Made by a program: the position numbers and the translations under genes
NCBI GenBank assembly: GCA_052386675.1
Contig: JBQTJX010000002.1
Span: 132,493 to 196,492, forward strand
Reading direction: 5' to 3'
Source of the DNA: RBG-16-66-20 sp052386675
GTDB lineage: Bacteria; Pseudomonadota; Gammaproteobacteria; Burkholderiales; SG8-39
DNA: 64,000 bases
Part shown: one piece after another, positions 32,929 to 41,826 of the stretch
Layout of the letters: each line of letters starts with the position of its first letter
How positions within the stretch are numbered: the first letter of the stretch is position 1
The notes under the pieces: generated by a model
Database searches by the model: none
Seen by the model: the letters and a program-made list of their open reading frames with translations, nothing else
Told to the model about the DNA's origin: nothing

Positions 32929-34680
32929 CTAGTTGGAGAGGCCGAGCTCGGCGCCCTTGACCTGCAGCGCGAGGTGCTTGGCGTGCGCGCGGCACAGCGA
33001 GAACGCGCCGCCGGTGAACCACAGGCCGCGCTGGGGCGTGCGCGTCCACATGTTGGCGAGTTCCTGCTTCTCCGGGTGGAAGCCCCAGATCTGGCCGACC
33101 CTTTCCGCCACTTCCTGCCCGAACAGCGTCCGGACCGTGTGCTCGTGGCCCTCGAAGCCGGTGGCAAGGACGACGAGATCCGCCGGCACGGTCCGCCCGT
33201 CCTTCAGCTTCGCGCCCTCCGGCGTAAAGGTCTCGATGTCGCCGTACTGGATCAGGCCCACTTCTCCCTTGACGACAAGGTCCGAGCAGCCGACGTTGAA
33301 GTAGTAGCCCCCGCCCCGGGTGCGGAACAGGTATGGCCAGCCGGTGCCATCCACTCCTGACGAGAGCCGGAAGCCCTTCTGCTCCAGCCCGCGCAGAAGC
33401 GGCGCGTCCATCTCCTCGGCCTTCCTGGTCAGAATCTTGTGCGTCGCCAGCATCAACGGCTTGGGGATCGAGGTCAGGATGAGGTCGCGGTCGTCGAACG
33501 ACGGTCCTTCACCCTGGAAGATGGAATCGTAGATCTGCGCGCTGGGCTCCACCTGCACCACCAGCGTCGGGCTGCGCTGCACCAGCGTCGCCTTCGCGCC
33601 ATGGCCGTGCAGGTCCTGCGCCACGTCGTGCGCGCTGGTGCCGGTGCCCAGGATCAGCACGTTCTTTCCGCGCCAATGCGAACCCTCGGAGAACTCGCTG
33701 GTGTGCAGCACCCTGCCCCTGAAGCGATCCAGCGTCGGGACGTCCGGGCGCTTCGGCGCGCTGCTGACGCTGGTGCCCATGACGATGTGCCGCGGCCGCA
33801 GCGTGCGGATGCTGCCATCCGCACGGCGAATGCGGGCTTCCCAGTGCTGCCCGGCTTCGTTCCAGGTCGCGCCCTCGAACGAGGTTTCCGTCCAGAAATT
33901 GATGTCCATGCAATCCACATACATTTCCAGCCAATTCGCGATCCGGTCCTTGGGCAGGTACTGCTGCCAGGTGGGCGGGAACAGCATGTACGGCAGGTGG
34001 TTGCTGTGCAGCGTGTTGTGCAGGTGCAGGGCGCGGTAGCGCAGGCGCCAGTTGTCGCCGATGCGCTTCATGCGGTCAATGACCAGGGTGTCCACGTCCA
34101 GCTGGCCCAGGCGCGCCGCCACCGAGAGGCCGGCATGGCCGCCGCCCACCACCAGCACCGCGGGATCGCGGTCGATGAACTTCGAGCGCTCGGCGCGCCG
34201 TTCGAGCCAGTTCGGGGCGTTGAAACCGCGCTCGTACACCGGGCCTTCGCGCCGCGCGCGCAGCGTTGCTTCCTCGTGGCCCCGGATCTCGTCCAGCGTG
34301 GAATGGAATGTCCATGCCTCGCTCTGCGCGTCGAGCCGGAAGCGCACCAGCCCCGCGCAGCGGCCGACCGTGGTCTCGAACTTCAGGATCGCCTCGATCA
34401 CCCTCACGCCTGCCCGCTCGACCACCCGCGGAGGACAGCGCTTCGGGTCGATCGCGAAGTCCCGCGCCCCGAACAGCGCCAGCGCGGCGGACAGTTCGCG
34501 CGCGATCGTGTCGCGCCCGCTGAGTGTCTTCAGTTCCCAGGAAAAGGCAACCGCTTCGCGCCAGTGGCTATCGGGGAGGAACAGCGCGCCGACCCGTTGC
34601 GGCTTCGGGTCGGCCGTGGCCGCGTTGAGTCGCGCCAGCCAGTTCTCGACGATCTCGACAAGATCGTCGTGCCGATTCAT
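32929..34680 (-). CDS. Flavin-containing monooxygenase with N-terminal NTF2-like domain
   Basis: A 583-residue protein with an N-terminal SnoaL/NTF2-like domain (residues about 5-135) fused to a class B flavin monooxygenase. FAD binding is at VLVVGGGHAGLSVAARL and NADP binding at VLILGTGTSAHDVA. The fingerprint FxGxxxHxxxF is present as FRGRVLHTSEF, typical of FMO and Baeyer-Villiger enzymes that insert oxygen into amines, sulphides or ketones. ATG 34680 overlaps the stop of the upstream Bug gene (ATGA). The fused domain may shape the active site; this is inference. Confidence 0.9.
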   Translation of the reverse strand: MNRHDDLVEIVENWLARLNAATADPKPQRVGALFLPDSHWREAVAFSWELKTLSGRDTIARELSAALALFGARDFAIDPKRCPPRVVERAGVRVIEAILKFETTVGRCAGLVRFRLDAQSEAWTFHSTLDEIRGHEEATLRARREGPVYERGFNAPNWLERRAERSKFIDRDPAVLVVGGGHAGLSVAARLGQLDVDTLVIDRMKRIGDNWRLRYRALHLHNTLHSNHLPYMLFPPTWQQYLPKDRIANWLEMYVDCMDINFWTETSFEGATWNEAGQHWEARIRRADGSIRTLRPRHIVMGTSVSSAPKRPDVPTLDRFRGRVLHTSEFSEGSHWRGKNVLILGTGTSAHDVAQDLHGHGAKATLVQRSPTLVVQVEPSAQIYDSIFQGEGPSFDDRDLILTSIPKPLMLATHKILTRKAEEMDAPLLRGLEQKGFRLSSGVDGTGWPYLFRTRGGGYYFNVGCSDLVVKGEVGLIQYGDIETFTPEGAKLKDGRTVPADLVVLATGFEGHEHTVRTLFGQEVAERVGQIWGFHPEKQELANMWTRTPQRGLWFTGGAFSLCRAHAKHLALQVKGAELGLSN

Positions 34681-35639
34681 TCCGCCTTCGCCCCCGAGCG
34701 CTTCACCGTCTCGCCCCATTTCGCGCTCTCGTCGCGGATCACCTTGCCCAGTTCGTCCGGCCCGAGCATCCACGGGTCGGTTCCGAGCGCCTCCAGCGAT
34801 TCCTTCATCTTCGGCGTCGCCATCACCGACTGCAGGCCCTTGTAGAGCACCTGCACGATGTCGGCCGGCATCCGGGCCGGGCCCATGATCGCGTACCAGA
34901 TGGTCACGTCGTAGCCCGGCACGCCGGCGGCGGCGATGGTGGGTACGCCTGGAAGCAGCGCCGAGGGTGCGCGCCCGGTCACGCCCAGCGCGCGGACCTT
35001 GCCCTGCCTGGCGTGCTGCGAATTGGTCGTGATGTTGTCGATGATGAAATCGATTCTCCCGCCCAGGAGGTCGGCCGTCATCGGCGCCGAACCCTTGTAG
35101 GGCACGTGCGTGAACCGCGCCCCGGTCATCTGCTCGAGGAGCACTGCCGACAGGTGGCTCGAGCTACCGGCACCCGAGGAGCCGTAGGTGAGTACGCCCG
35201 GCTTGCTCTTCGCGAGCGCGACCAGTTCGGCGACCGTGTTGGCGGCGACCCCTGGCTGCACCACCAGCACGTTCGGGAAGGAAGCCACCATCGCCACCGG
35301 CGAAAAATCCCTTTCCGGGTGGTAGCGGAGCTTCGCGTACAGGTGCTGGTTGATGGTGAGCGTGCCGGTGGTGGCGAAGAACAGCGAATACCCATCGGGT
35401 GCGGAATCCACCACGGCCTGCGCGCCAATCGCGCCCGCGGCGCCGCCGCGGTTTTCGACGACCACCTGCTGCTTGAGCTCTCCCGAGAGCGCATTGGCGA
35501 CCAGGCGCGCGGTGGCGTCGGTGCCGCCGCCCGGCGGGAACGGGACCACCAGGCGGATGGGCTTCTCGGGGTAGGCGGCCGCTGCTGCGAATGGCAGCGC
35601 GAGGACGACGGCGAGGAAGAACTGATGCAGGCGAGTCAT
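34677..35639 (-). CDS. Bug/TctC-family periplasmic binding protein
   Basis: A 320-residue receptor with a signal peptide (FFLAVVLALPFAAAAA) and the Bug motifs IRLVVPFPPGGGTDATARLV, VVVENRGGAAGAIGAQAV and FTHVPYKGSAPM. It heads the set Bug - monooxygenase - cyclase - FAH, with its stop overlapping the monooxygenase start. It therefore probably binds the compound degraded by those enzymes. As with the other two Bug proteins here, no permease gene is adjacent. lysC lies upstream on the same strand after 69 bases. Confidence 0.94.
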   Translation of the reverse strand: MTRLHQFFLAVVLALPFAAAAAYPEKPIRLVVPFPPGGGTDATARLVANALSGELKQQVVVENRGGAAGAIGAQAVVDSAPDGYSLFFATTGTLTINQHLYAKLRYHPERDFSPVAMVASFPNVLVVQPGVAANTVAELVALAKSKPGVLTYGSSGAGSSSHLSAVLLEQMTGARFTHVPYKGSAPMTADLLGGRIDFIIDNITTNSQHARQGKVRALGVTGRAPSALLPGVPTIAAAGVPGYDVTIWYAIMGPARMPADIVQVLYKGLQSVMATPKMKESLEALGTDPWMLGPDELGKVIRDESAKWGETVKRSGAKAE

Positions 35640-35708
35640 CGGACATTCCCTCCTGGAGGTACGCCCGATACTACTCCCGCCACTCGCGCGGAAGAACGCC
35701 TGTTTCGA

Positions 35709-36965
35709 CTACGCCTGGTCCAGCTCGAACGCCTTGTGCAGCACCCGCACGGCGAGCTCGGCGTACTTCTCGTCGATCACCACCGAGATCTTGATCTCCG
35801 AAGTGGAGATCATCTGGATGTTGATGCCCTCCTCGGCCAGGGTGCGGAACATGCTGGCGGCGATCCCCGAGTGCGAGCGCATGCCCAGGCCGACGATGGA
35901 GATCTTGGCCATGCGGTCGTCGCCCGTGATCTCGCGGCAGTTGATGTGCGGCTTGACCTGGTCATTGAGCATCTTCATCGCGCGCTTGAGGTCGCCGCGG
36001 CCAAGCGTGAAGGACAGGTCGGTGGTGCCGTCGTGGCTGACGTTCTGCACGATGACGTCGACGTTGATGCCGGCATCGGCGATCGGGCCGAGGATGGCGT
36101 AGGCGATGCCGGGCTTGTCGGGAACCCCGTGCACGGTGACCTTGGCCTCGTCGCGCTGCGCGGCCACTCCTGAGATGACGGCTTTTTCCATCGCCATGTG
36201 CGGGTCTTCCTCGAAAGTGATCAGGGTTCCGGAGCGCGCCTCTTCCTCCACCGGGATCTTCGGGTCGGTGAGGCTGGAGAGCACGCGCGTGGGCACCTTG
36301 TACTTGCCGGCGAATTCCACCGACCGGATTTGCAGCACTTTGGAGCCGGCGCCCGCCATCTCGAGCATTTCCTCGAAGCTGATGGTGGCCAGGCGCCGCG
36401 CTTCGGGCACGATGCGCGGGTCAGTGGTGTAGACGCCGTCCACATCGGTATAGATCTGGCACTCATCCGCCCCGAGCGCCGCGGCAAGCGCCACCGCGGA
36501 GGTGTCCGAGCCGCCACGGCCCAGCGTGGTGATGTTGCCCTCGGCGTCCACGCCCTGGAACCCGGCCACGACCGCGACGCAGCCGTTCTCCAGGTCCTGG
36601 CGCAGGCGCAGCTCGTCGATGGACAGGATGCGCGCGCGGGAAAAAGCCGAATCGGTCAGAACCCTCACCTGCCAGCCGGTGTAGCTGCGGGCGCGCACGC
36701 CGAGCGCGAGCAGCGCCATCGCCAGCAGGCCGACGCTGACCTGCTCGCCGGTGGCGGCGACCACGTCCAGCTCGCGCGGATCCGGATGCTCCTGCAGCCC
36801 GGAGGCGAGCGCGAGCAGGCGGTTGGTCTCGCCGGACATGGCAGAGGGCACTACGACGATCCGGTGGCCGGCCGCCTGCCACTTGGCAACGCGCCAGGCG
36901 ACGTTCTTGATGCGCTCGATCGAGCCCACCGAGGTACCGCCGAACTTCTGGACGATGAGGGCCAT
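35709..36965 (-). CDS. lysC: Aspartokinase
   Basis: A 418-residue enzyme that phosphorylates aspartate, the first step to lysine, methionine and threonine. The kinase start LIVQKFGGTSVGSIERI and GFQGVDAEGNITTLGRGGSD are diagnostic. Two C-terminal ACT domains follow (VTVHGVPDKPGIAYAILGP and ISIVGLGMRSHSGIAASMFR), the usual site of feedback inhibition. The length fits the monofunctional alpha form. It faces away from the racemase-like gene at 37124; the 158-base gap holds no promoter I can name with confidence. The gene is core and its catabolic neighbours are not. Confidence 0.97.
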   Translation of the reverse strand: MALIVQKFGGTSVGSIERIKNVAWRVAKWQAAGHRIVVVPSAMSGETNRLLALASGLQEHPDPRELDVVAATGEQVSVGLLAMALLALGVRARSYTGWQVRVLTDSAFSRARILSIDELRLRQDLENGCVAVVAGFQGVDAEGNITTLGRGGSDTSAVALAAALGADECQIYTDVDGVYTTDPRIVPEARRLATISFEEMLEMAGAGSKVLQIRSVEFAGKYKVPTRVLSSLTDPKIPVEEEARSGTLITFEEDPHMAMEKAVISGVAAQRDEAKVTVHGVPDKPGIAYAILGPIADAGINVDVIVQNVSHDGTTDLSFTLGRGDLKRAMKMLNDQVKPHINCREITGDDRMAKISIVGLGMRSHSGIAASMFRTLAEEGINIQMISTSEIKISVVIDEKYAELAVRVLHKAFELDQA

Positions 36966-37123
36966 GGCGAATAGGGGGTAAGGGCCGCGATTCTAGCCGA
37001 AAACCCAGACGATTCCGTGGCTTGGCCGTTCGCGTGAAACACCGTCTCGGAAGCGACTGCATAACGAAACCCGCGCCGCATTCGATTGACTTCCGCAGAC
37101 TCGCCATCGACCATCGGTCGCCT

Positions 37124-37843
37124 GTGACCAAGACTCTCCGCCTCGGCTTCCTCGTTCCTCCCGGCAACCCGGTCGTGGAGGGCGAAATGATCCGCCTTGC
37201 CCCCGCCGGCGTCAGCGTGCACTTCCACCGCATGACCGCGAGCGGCATCACCGGCTCGCACCAGGGCCAGGAGGAGCGCAACCGCAGCCAGATCGCGCAC
37301 CTGGACGAGAACGTCGAGTTGATGTCGCTGGTCAAGCCCGCGGTCATCGTCATGGCACATACCGCCACGAGCTATACCCTGGGCAAGGATGGGGAGGCGA
37401 AGCTGGTCGAGCGCCTCACCAAGGCAAGCGGCATCCCCTTCATCACCGCCTTCGGCAGCGTGCTGAAAGCGCTGGCGCACCTGGGCGCGAAGCGTGTCGC
37501 GCTGGGAACCCCCTACAGCGCCGAGGCGACGCTGAAGGCCAAGGCGTTCCTGGAGGCGAACGGGGTCGAGGTCGCCTCCTGGGGCAACCTGGCGAACGTG
37601 AAGAACATCTACGAGGAAACGCCCGAGCGCGCGGAGCAGCTGGCGCGCCAGGTGGATTCCGCAGCCGCGCAGGCCGCGTTCATGAGCGGCCTCGGCATGC
37701 CCACCATCGACGTGCTGGACAAGCTGGAGCGCGCGCTGGGCAAGCCGGTGATCTCCAGCGCCTCGGCCATCATGTGGAACGCGCTGCGCGTCGCCGGATC
37801 GGGCGCGAAGATCGAAGGCTTCGGCAGGCTGCTGTCCAAATGA
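37124..37843 (+). CDS. Asp/Glu racemase or arylmalonate decarboxylase-like protein, cysteine-free
   Basis: A 239-residue protein with the fold of the Asp/Glu racemase superfamily, close to the maleate isomerase and arylmalonate decarboxylase group (LRLGFLVPPGNPVVEGEM, then MPTIDVLDKLERALGKPVIS). Active members use two cysteines. Here both places lack Cys (VMAHTATSY and AFMSGLGMPT), and the whole protein contains no cysteine. It may be an enzyme with another mechanism or a non-catalytic member. GTG 37124 starts the conserved part. It is followed after 11 bases by a Bug gene and then an OYE-like gene, so it belongs to a catabolic set. Confidence 0.75.
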   Translation: MTKTLRLGFLVPPGNPVVEGEMIRLAPAGVSVHFHRMTASGITGSHQGQEERNRSQIAHLDENVELMSLVKPAVIVMAHTATSYTLGKDGEAKLVERLTKASGIPFITAFGSVLKALAHLGAKRVALGTPYSAEATLKAKAFLEANGVEVASWGNLANVKNIYEETPERAEQLARQVDSAAAQAAFMSGLGMPTIDVLDKLERALGKPVISSASAIMWNALRVAGSGAKIEGFGRLLSK

Positions 37844-37854
37844 GGAGACGAATC

Positions 37855-38817
37855 ATGAAAACCAGGAACCTTGTCGCGCTCGCGTTGCTCGCCTGCGCCG
37901 GCTTCGCGACGCAGGCGTTTGCATTCCCGGACAAGCCGGTGCGCATCGTCCTCGGCTTCGCGCCCGGCGGCAACGTCGACATCGTCAACCGCATCGTCGG
38001 CCAGGCCATGGGCGATGAACTCAAGCAGAGCGTCATCATCGACAACAAGGCGGGTGCCAATGGCGCCATCGGCGCCGAGTTCGTGGCGCGCGCGGCGCCC
38101 GATGGCTACACGCTGTTCGTGACCGTGACCGAGACGCACGCCCTCAACCCGGCGCTGCGCAAGACGCTGCCCTACCACCCGATCAAGGACTTCACCAGCA
38201 TCGGCATCGTCGACACCTTCGCCTTCGCGCTGGTGCTGGCGCCGAAGTTCCCTGCCAGCAACGTCGCCGGCTTCATCGCCTACGCCAAGCAGAACCCGGG
38301 CAGGCTCAATTTCAGCTCCTGGGGCAACGGCAGCCTGTCGCAGGTCGCGATGGAGCAATTGAAGCAGTCCGCCGGCATCGACCTGCTGCACGTGCCATTC
38401 AAGGGCTCGGCGCCGGCGATGACGGCGCTCATCGCCGGCCAGGTGGAGGCTTTCGTGGCGCCGCTGTCGCTCGCGGTCCCCTACGCCGCCGACGGCCGCG
38501 TCAAGCTGGTCGGCGTCACCAGCACGCAGCGCGAGGACACCGCGCCCGGCGTGCCGACGCTGATCGAGCAGGGCCTGGCCGTGGACGTCACCGGCTGGCA
38601 CGTGCTGCAGGCGCCCGCGGGGACACCGGCCAGCGCCATCGCCACGCTCAACCGCGCCCTGAATACGGTGCTCAAGCGCCCGGACGTTCGCGACCGGCTC
38701 CTCAAGGCGGGCGTGAAGCCCGGCGGCTCCACGCCGCAGGAAGCCCAGGCGCTGGTCGAATCGAACTACCACCGCTGGGGTGAAGTCGCGCGCAAGGCCG
38801 GCATGAAGCCGGATTGA
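37855..38817 (+). CDS. Bug/TctC-family periplasmic binding protein
   Basis: A 320-residue receptor with signal peptide (LVALALLACAGFATQAFA) and Bug motifs VRIVLGFAPGGNVDIVNRIV, VIIDNKAGANGAIGAEFV and LLHVPFKGSAPAM. GAGGAG lies upstream of ATG 37855. It is the middle gene of racemase-like - Bug - OYE-like, and its stop overlaps a TTG start of the next frame (TTGA). The ligand is unknown; its neighbours suggest an alpha,beta-unsaturated or dicarboxylic compound, which is only a guess. Confidence 0.93.
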   Translation: MKTRNLVALALLACAGFATQAFAFPDKPVRIVLGFAPGGNVDIVNRIVGQAMGDELKQSVIIDNKAGANGAIGAEFVARAAPDGYTLFVTVTETHALNPALRKTLPYHPIKDFTSIGIVDTFAFALVLAPKFPASNVAGFIAYAKQNPGRLNFSSWGNGSLSQVAMEQLKQSAGIDLLHVPFKGSAPAMTALIAGQVEAFVAPLSLAVPYAADGRVKLVGVTSTQREDTAPGVPTLIEQGLAVDVTGWHVLQAPAGTPASAIATLNRALNTVLKRPDVRDRLLKAGVKPGGSTPQEAQALVESNYHRWGEVARKAGMKPD

Positions 38818-40829
38818 CCACGACGGGCGGCCCGGCATCGCGAATGCCGTCGCGGATGCCGTTCCTTCTAGAGGCGCCGTTCGAACTCGCCGGCAGGCGC
38901 CTGCGCAATCGCATCGTGCACGCGTCCATGACGACGCTGCGCGCCGCGAACGCCGCCACCACGCCAGGCCAGATCCAGTACTACGAGAACCGCGCCCGCG
39001 GCGGCGCGGCCATGGTCGTCACCGAACCCTTCACCTGGTCGGCGATGCAGGACGTGCCGCACAAGACGCGCACCTGGCGCGACGACGCGATGGACGGCTT
39101 GAAACGCCTCGCCGAGGCGGTCGAGCGCCACGATTGCCGGCTCCTGGCGCAGATCCAGGATCCGGGGCGCGCGCGGCACCACGCCGGGCGGCACCTGAAT
39201 GCAATGGCGCCCTCGGCGCTGCCGGACGACCTGTCATGGACCATGCCGCGCGCGATGTCGGGCGACGAGATCCGGCGTTTCATCGACGACATCGCCCGGA
39301 GCGCGGAGCGCGTGAAGCGCTGCGGCTTCAGCGGCGTCGAGATCTCGGCGGGACACGGCCACCTGTTCCACCAGTTCATGTCGCCGCGCTCGAATGTCCG
39401 CGAAGACGAATACGGCGGCAACTGGGAGGGGCGCACGCGCATCGTCCGGGAAATTCTCGCCGCGGTGCGCGCGAGCTGCGGCACTGGCTTCATCATCGGC
39501 GTCAAGCTGCCCGGGGACGACGGCCTGGAGAACAGCATCGGCCCCGCCGAAGCAGCGATCATCGCGCCGCTGGTCGCCGGCGGCGGTGCTGTGGACTACG
39601 CCTGCTTCTGCCAGGGCACCCACGGCAAGACGCTGGACATGCACCTGCCTGACCGCTTCGGCCCGCGCATGCCCTATCGCGAGCTGCAGAAAACGCTGCG
39701 CGCCGCGATCCCGGGCGTGCCGCTGGTGGCGCTGGGCCGGATCACAGATCCGGCGGAAGCGGAGGCATTGCTGGCGACCGGCGAAGCGGAACTCATCGGG
39801 CTTGGCCGGCCGCTGCTCGCCGACCCGGCCTGGCCAATCAAGGCGGCCAGCGGTCGCGCGCACGACATCCGCTACTGCATTTCCTGCAACACCTGCTGGG
39901 ACACCATCATCACGCGCCAGCAACCGCTTTCCTGCGTCAACAACCCGCGTGTGGCCCGACCGGACGAGGTGGACTGGTGGCCCGCGCGCGCGACGAACCG
40001 CCGGCGCATCGTCGTGGTGGGCGCCGGCATGGCCGGCATGGAGGCGGCCTGGATCGCCGCGGCTCGCGGCCACGACGTCACCGTGTTCTCCGCGGGCGCC
40101 CAGCCTGGCGGAAAGGCGCGCCTGCGCGCGCAGCTGCCGGGCGGCGAGGAAGTGAGCAGCGTGTATGACTATCAAACCGGCGCGGCACTGCGCGCAGGCG
40201 TGCGATTCGAGTTCGGCTTCGAGGCCGGTTTCAGCGACATCGACACCCTGCGGCCCGACGTGGTGGTGCTCGCGACTGGCGCCACCATGTCGCCGCCGAT
40301 GTGGCTGCCCCCGGAGGTGGCCGCCGAAGGGCTGGTGCCGGACCTGCGCGCCGCCGTGGCGGGCCTCGCCGGCATCCGCGCACGCCAGCCGGGCACGGCC
40401 GTGATCTACGACATGGACCAGACCGAGGGCACCTACGCCGCGGCGCTACGCCTGCGCGAGCGTTTCGAGTGCGTGGTACTCGTCACGCCCAGGGATGCGC
40501 TGGTGGAAGAAGCGTCGCTGGTGACGCGCCAGAACCTGCTGCGCCGGCTCGCGCACGCGGGCGTGGAGTCGCTACGGCTCTCGGAACCTTGCTGGGACGA
40601 AGCCTTCGAATCCGGAGAACTCACCGTGCGCCATGTGTACACCGGCGACACCATCACCCTGCCCGGCGTCACCCTCCTCGCCTATTCGACGCCTCGGGCC
40701 CGTAACGATGCGCTCGCGGCACCCCTCGCGGCCGCCGGGATCGAGGTCCGGAAGGTGGGCGACTGCCTGTCGCCCCGGGACATGCTCGCCGCAACCGCGG
40801 ATGGCCACGCGGCCGGCTGCGAGCTCTGA
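38814..40829 (+). CDS. Old-yellow-enzyme family iron-sulfur flavoprotein (2,4-dienoyl-CoA reductase / TMADH type)
   Basis: A 671-residue protein with an N-terminal FMN barrel of the old-yellow-enzyme family (LRNRIVHASMTTLRAAN, then SPRSNVREDEYGGNWEGR), a 4Fe-4S cluster and a C-terminal FAD/NAD-binding part (IVVVGAGMAGMEAAWIAA). The cluster cysteines are C355, C358, C361 and C374, spacing CxxCxxCx12C, as in trimethylamine dehydrogenase rather than the CxxCxxxC of dienoyl-CoA reductase. The substrate may be an amine or an enoate. TTG 38814 overlaps the Bug stop; ATG 38844 or 38856 are alternative starts. Confidence 0.88.
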   Translation: MTTTGGPASRMPSRMPFLLEAPFELAGRRLRNRIVHASMTTLRAANAATTPGQIQYYENRARGGAAMVVTEPFTWSAMQDVPHKTRTWRDDAMDGLKRLAEAVERHDCRLLAQIQDPGRARHHAGRHLNAMAPSALPDDLSWTMPRAMSGDEIRRFIDDIARSAERVKRCGFSGVEISAGHGHLFHQFMSPRSNVREDEYGGNWEGRTRIVREILAAVRASCGTGFIIGVKLPGDDGLENSIGPAEAAIIAPLVAGGGAVDYACFCQGTHGKTLDMHLPDRFGPRMPYRELQKTLRAAIPGVPLVALGRITDPAEAEALLATGEAELIGLGRPLLADPAWPIKAASGRAHDIRYCISCNTCWDTIITRQQPLSCVNNPRVARPDEVDWWPARATNRRRIVVVGAGMAGMEAAWIAAARGHDVTVFSAGAQPGGKARLRAQLPGGEEVSSVYDYQTGAALRAGVRFEFGFEAGFSDIDTLRPDVVVLATGATMSPPMWLPPEVAAEGLVPDLRAAVAGLAGIRARQPGTAVIYDMDQTEGTYAAALRLRERFECVVLVTPRDALVEEASLVTRQNLLRRLAHAGVESLRLSEPCWDEAFESGELTVRHVYTGDTITLPGVTLLAYSTPRARNDALAAPLAAAGIEVRKVGDCLSPRDMLAATADGHAAGCEL

Positions 40830-40879
40830 GCCGGATCCGGCAAAACCCTTTACCTTCAGATCGTTAGCTCAGGCATGGG

Positions 40880-40966
40880 CGGAAGGGGTGGGATTCGAAC
40901 CCACGAGGGCGGTTAGGCCCTTCCGGTTTTCAAGACCGGTGCATTCGACCGCTCTGCCACCCTTCC
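40880..40966 (-). tRNA. tRNA-Ser (UGA anticodon)
   Basis: The minus strand folds as a class II tRNA with acceptor arms GGAAGGG and CCCTTCC, anticodon loop TCTTGAAAA with TGA, a long variable arm and T loop GGTTCGAATCC. It reads UCA and related codons. After the discriminator G the DNA continues CCC, so unlike the other tRNA-Ser the CCA end is not encoded and must be added by the nucleotidyltransferase. Confidence 0.96.
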
Positions 40967-41001
40967 AGGTTGAATTCCAGAGGTCGCGCCCGCATTGTAA
41001 T

Positions 41002-41023
41002 ACCCTCAGTCGTAAGGGTTTTT
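41002..41023 (+). terminator. Weak terminator-like hairpin before the BI-1 gene
   Basis: ACCCT (41002-41006) and AGGGT (41015-41019) form a 5-bp stem with an 8-base loop, running into TTTTT (41019-41023). It could end plus-strand transcription coming from the OYE-like gene. The short stem makes this uncertain. Confidence 0.3.
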
Positions 41024-41088
41024 GCGTAATCGAAACTTCACGCCTTTTTGGTAGTCTTATGGACATACGCTCCACTACGAGGAACACG

Positions 41089-41802
41089 ATGGAACCCGTC
41101 CGTTCGAATGACAGTTACTTTGGCACCGCGCCCGGCCAGGTTGCCGGCCACACGCTCGCGCCCGAAGCGCAGCGAGTCCTGCGCAACACCTACATCCTGC
41201 TTGCCCTCACCATGGTGCCGACGGTGGCCGGCGCATACCTCGGCATGGCCACGGCGTCCGTCATCTCCGGCTCGCCCATCCTCAGCTTCTTCATCATGCT
41301 GGGCGCCGTGATCGGCCTGCAGTTCGGCATCGCCCGCTTCCGCGACAGCGTGGTCGGCATCGGCCTGCTGCTGCTGATGACCGCCCTGCTGGGCTGGTTC
41401 CTCGGACCGCTGCTGAACTACGCCCTGGCGATGAAGAACGGCATGCAGCTGGTGGGCTACGCCGCCTTCGGCACCGGCGCGGTGTTCATGGGCATGGCCG
41501 CTGTAGCGGTCACCACGAAGCGCGACTTCAGCTTCATGGGCAAGTTCCTGTTCGTGGGCATGATCGTGCTGCTGGTGGCGATGGTCGCGAACATGTTCCT
41601 GCAGGTCCCGGCGCTGTCGCTGGCGATCTCCAGCGCCGTGATCCTGGTGTTCTCGCTGTTCCTGCTGCACGACCTGTCGCGCATCGTGACCGGCGGCGAG
41701 ACCAACTACCTCATGGCGACCACGGGCGTGTACATGAGCCTGTTCAACATCTTCGCCAACCTGCTGCAGCTGCTGATGGCGCTGGGAGGCGAGAAAGACT
41801 GA
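41089..41802 (+). CDS. Bax inhibitor-1 / YccA family membrane protein
   Basis: A 237-residue inner-membrane protein with about seven membrane helices. Typical BI-1 features are LRNTYILLALTMVPTVAGAY near the N-terminus and the C-terminal HDLSRIVTGGETNYLMATTG with conserved acidic residues, ending in a charged tail. In E. coli YccA is an inhibitor and substrate of FtsH. ATG 41089 is chosen because GAGGA lies 5 bases upstream; ATG 41059 would add 10 residues. A strong terminator follows at 41827, so it is a single-gene unit. Confidence 0.93.
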   Translation: MEPVRSNDSYFGTAPGQVAGHTLAPEAQRVLRNTYILLALTMVPTVAGAYLGMATASVISGSPILSFFIMLGAVIGLQFGIARFRDSVVGIGLLLLMTALLGWFLGPLLNYALAMKNGMQLVGYAAFGTGAVFMGMAAVAVTTKRDFSFMGKFLFVGMIVLLVAMVANMFLQVPALSLAISSAVILVFSLFLLHDLSRIVTGGETNYLMATTGVYMSLFNIFANLLQLLMALGGEKD

Positions 41803-41826
41803 CGCTCCCCCGCCGTACAGCAGAAG

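Noticed and set aside
40830..40841. GCCGGATCCGGC palindrome just after the OYE-like gene
   Set aside because: Only 12 bases and GC-rich; expected by chance in this composition, and no T run.
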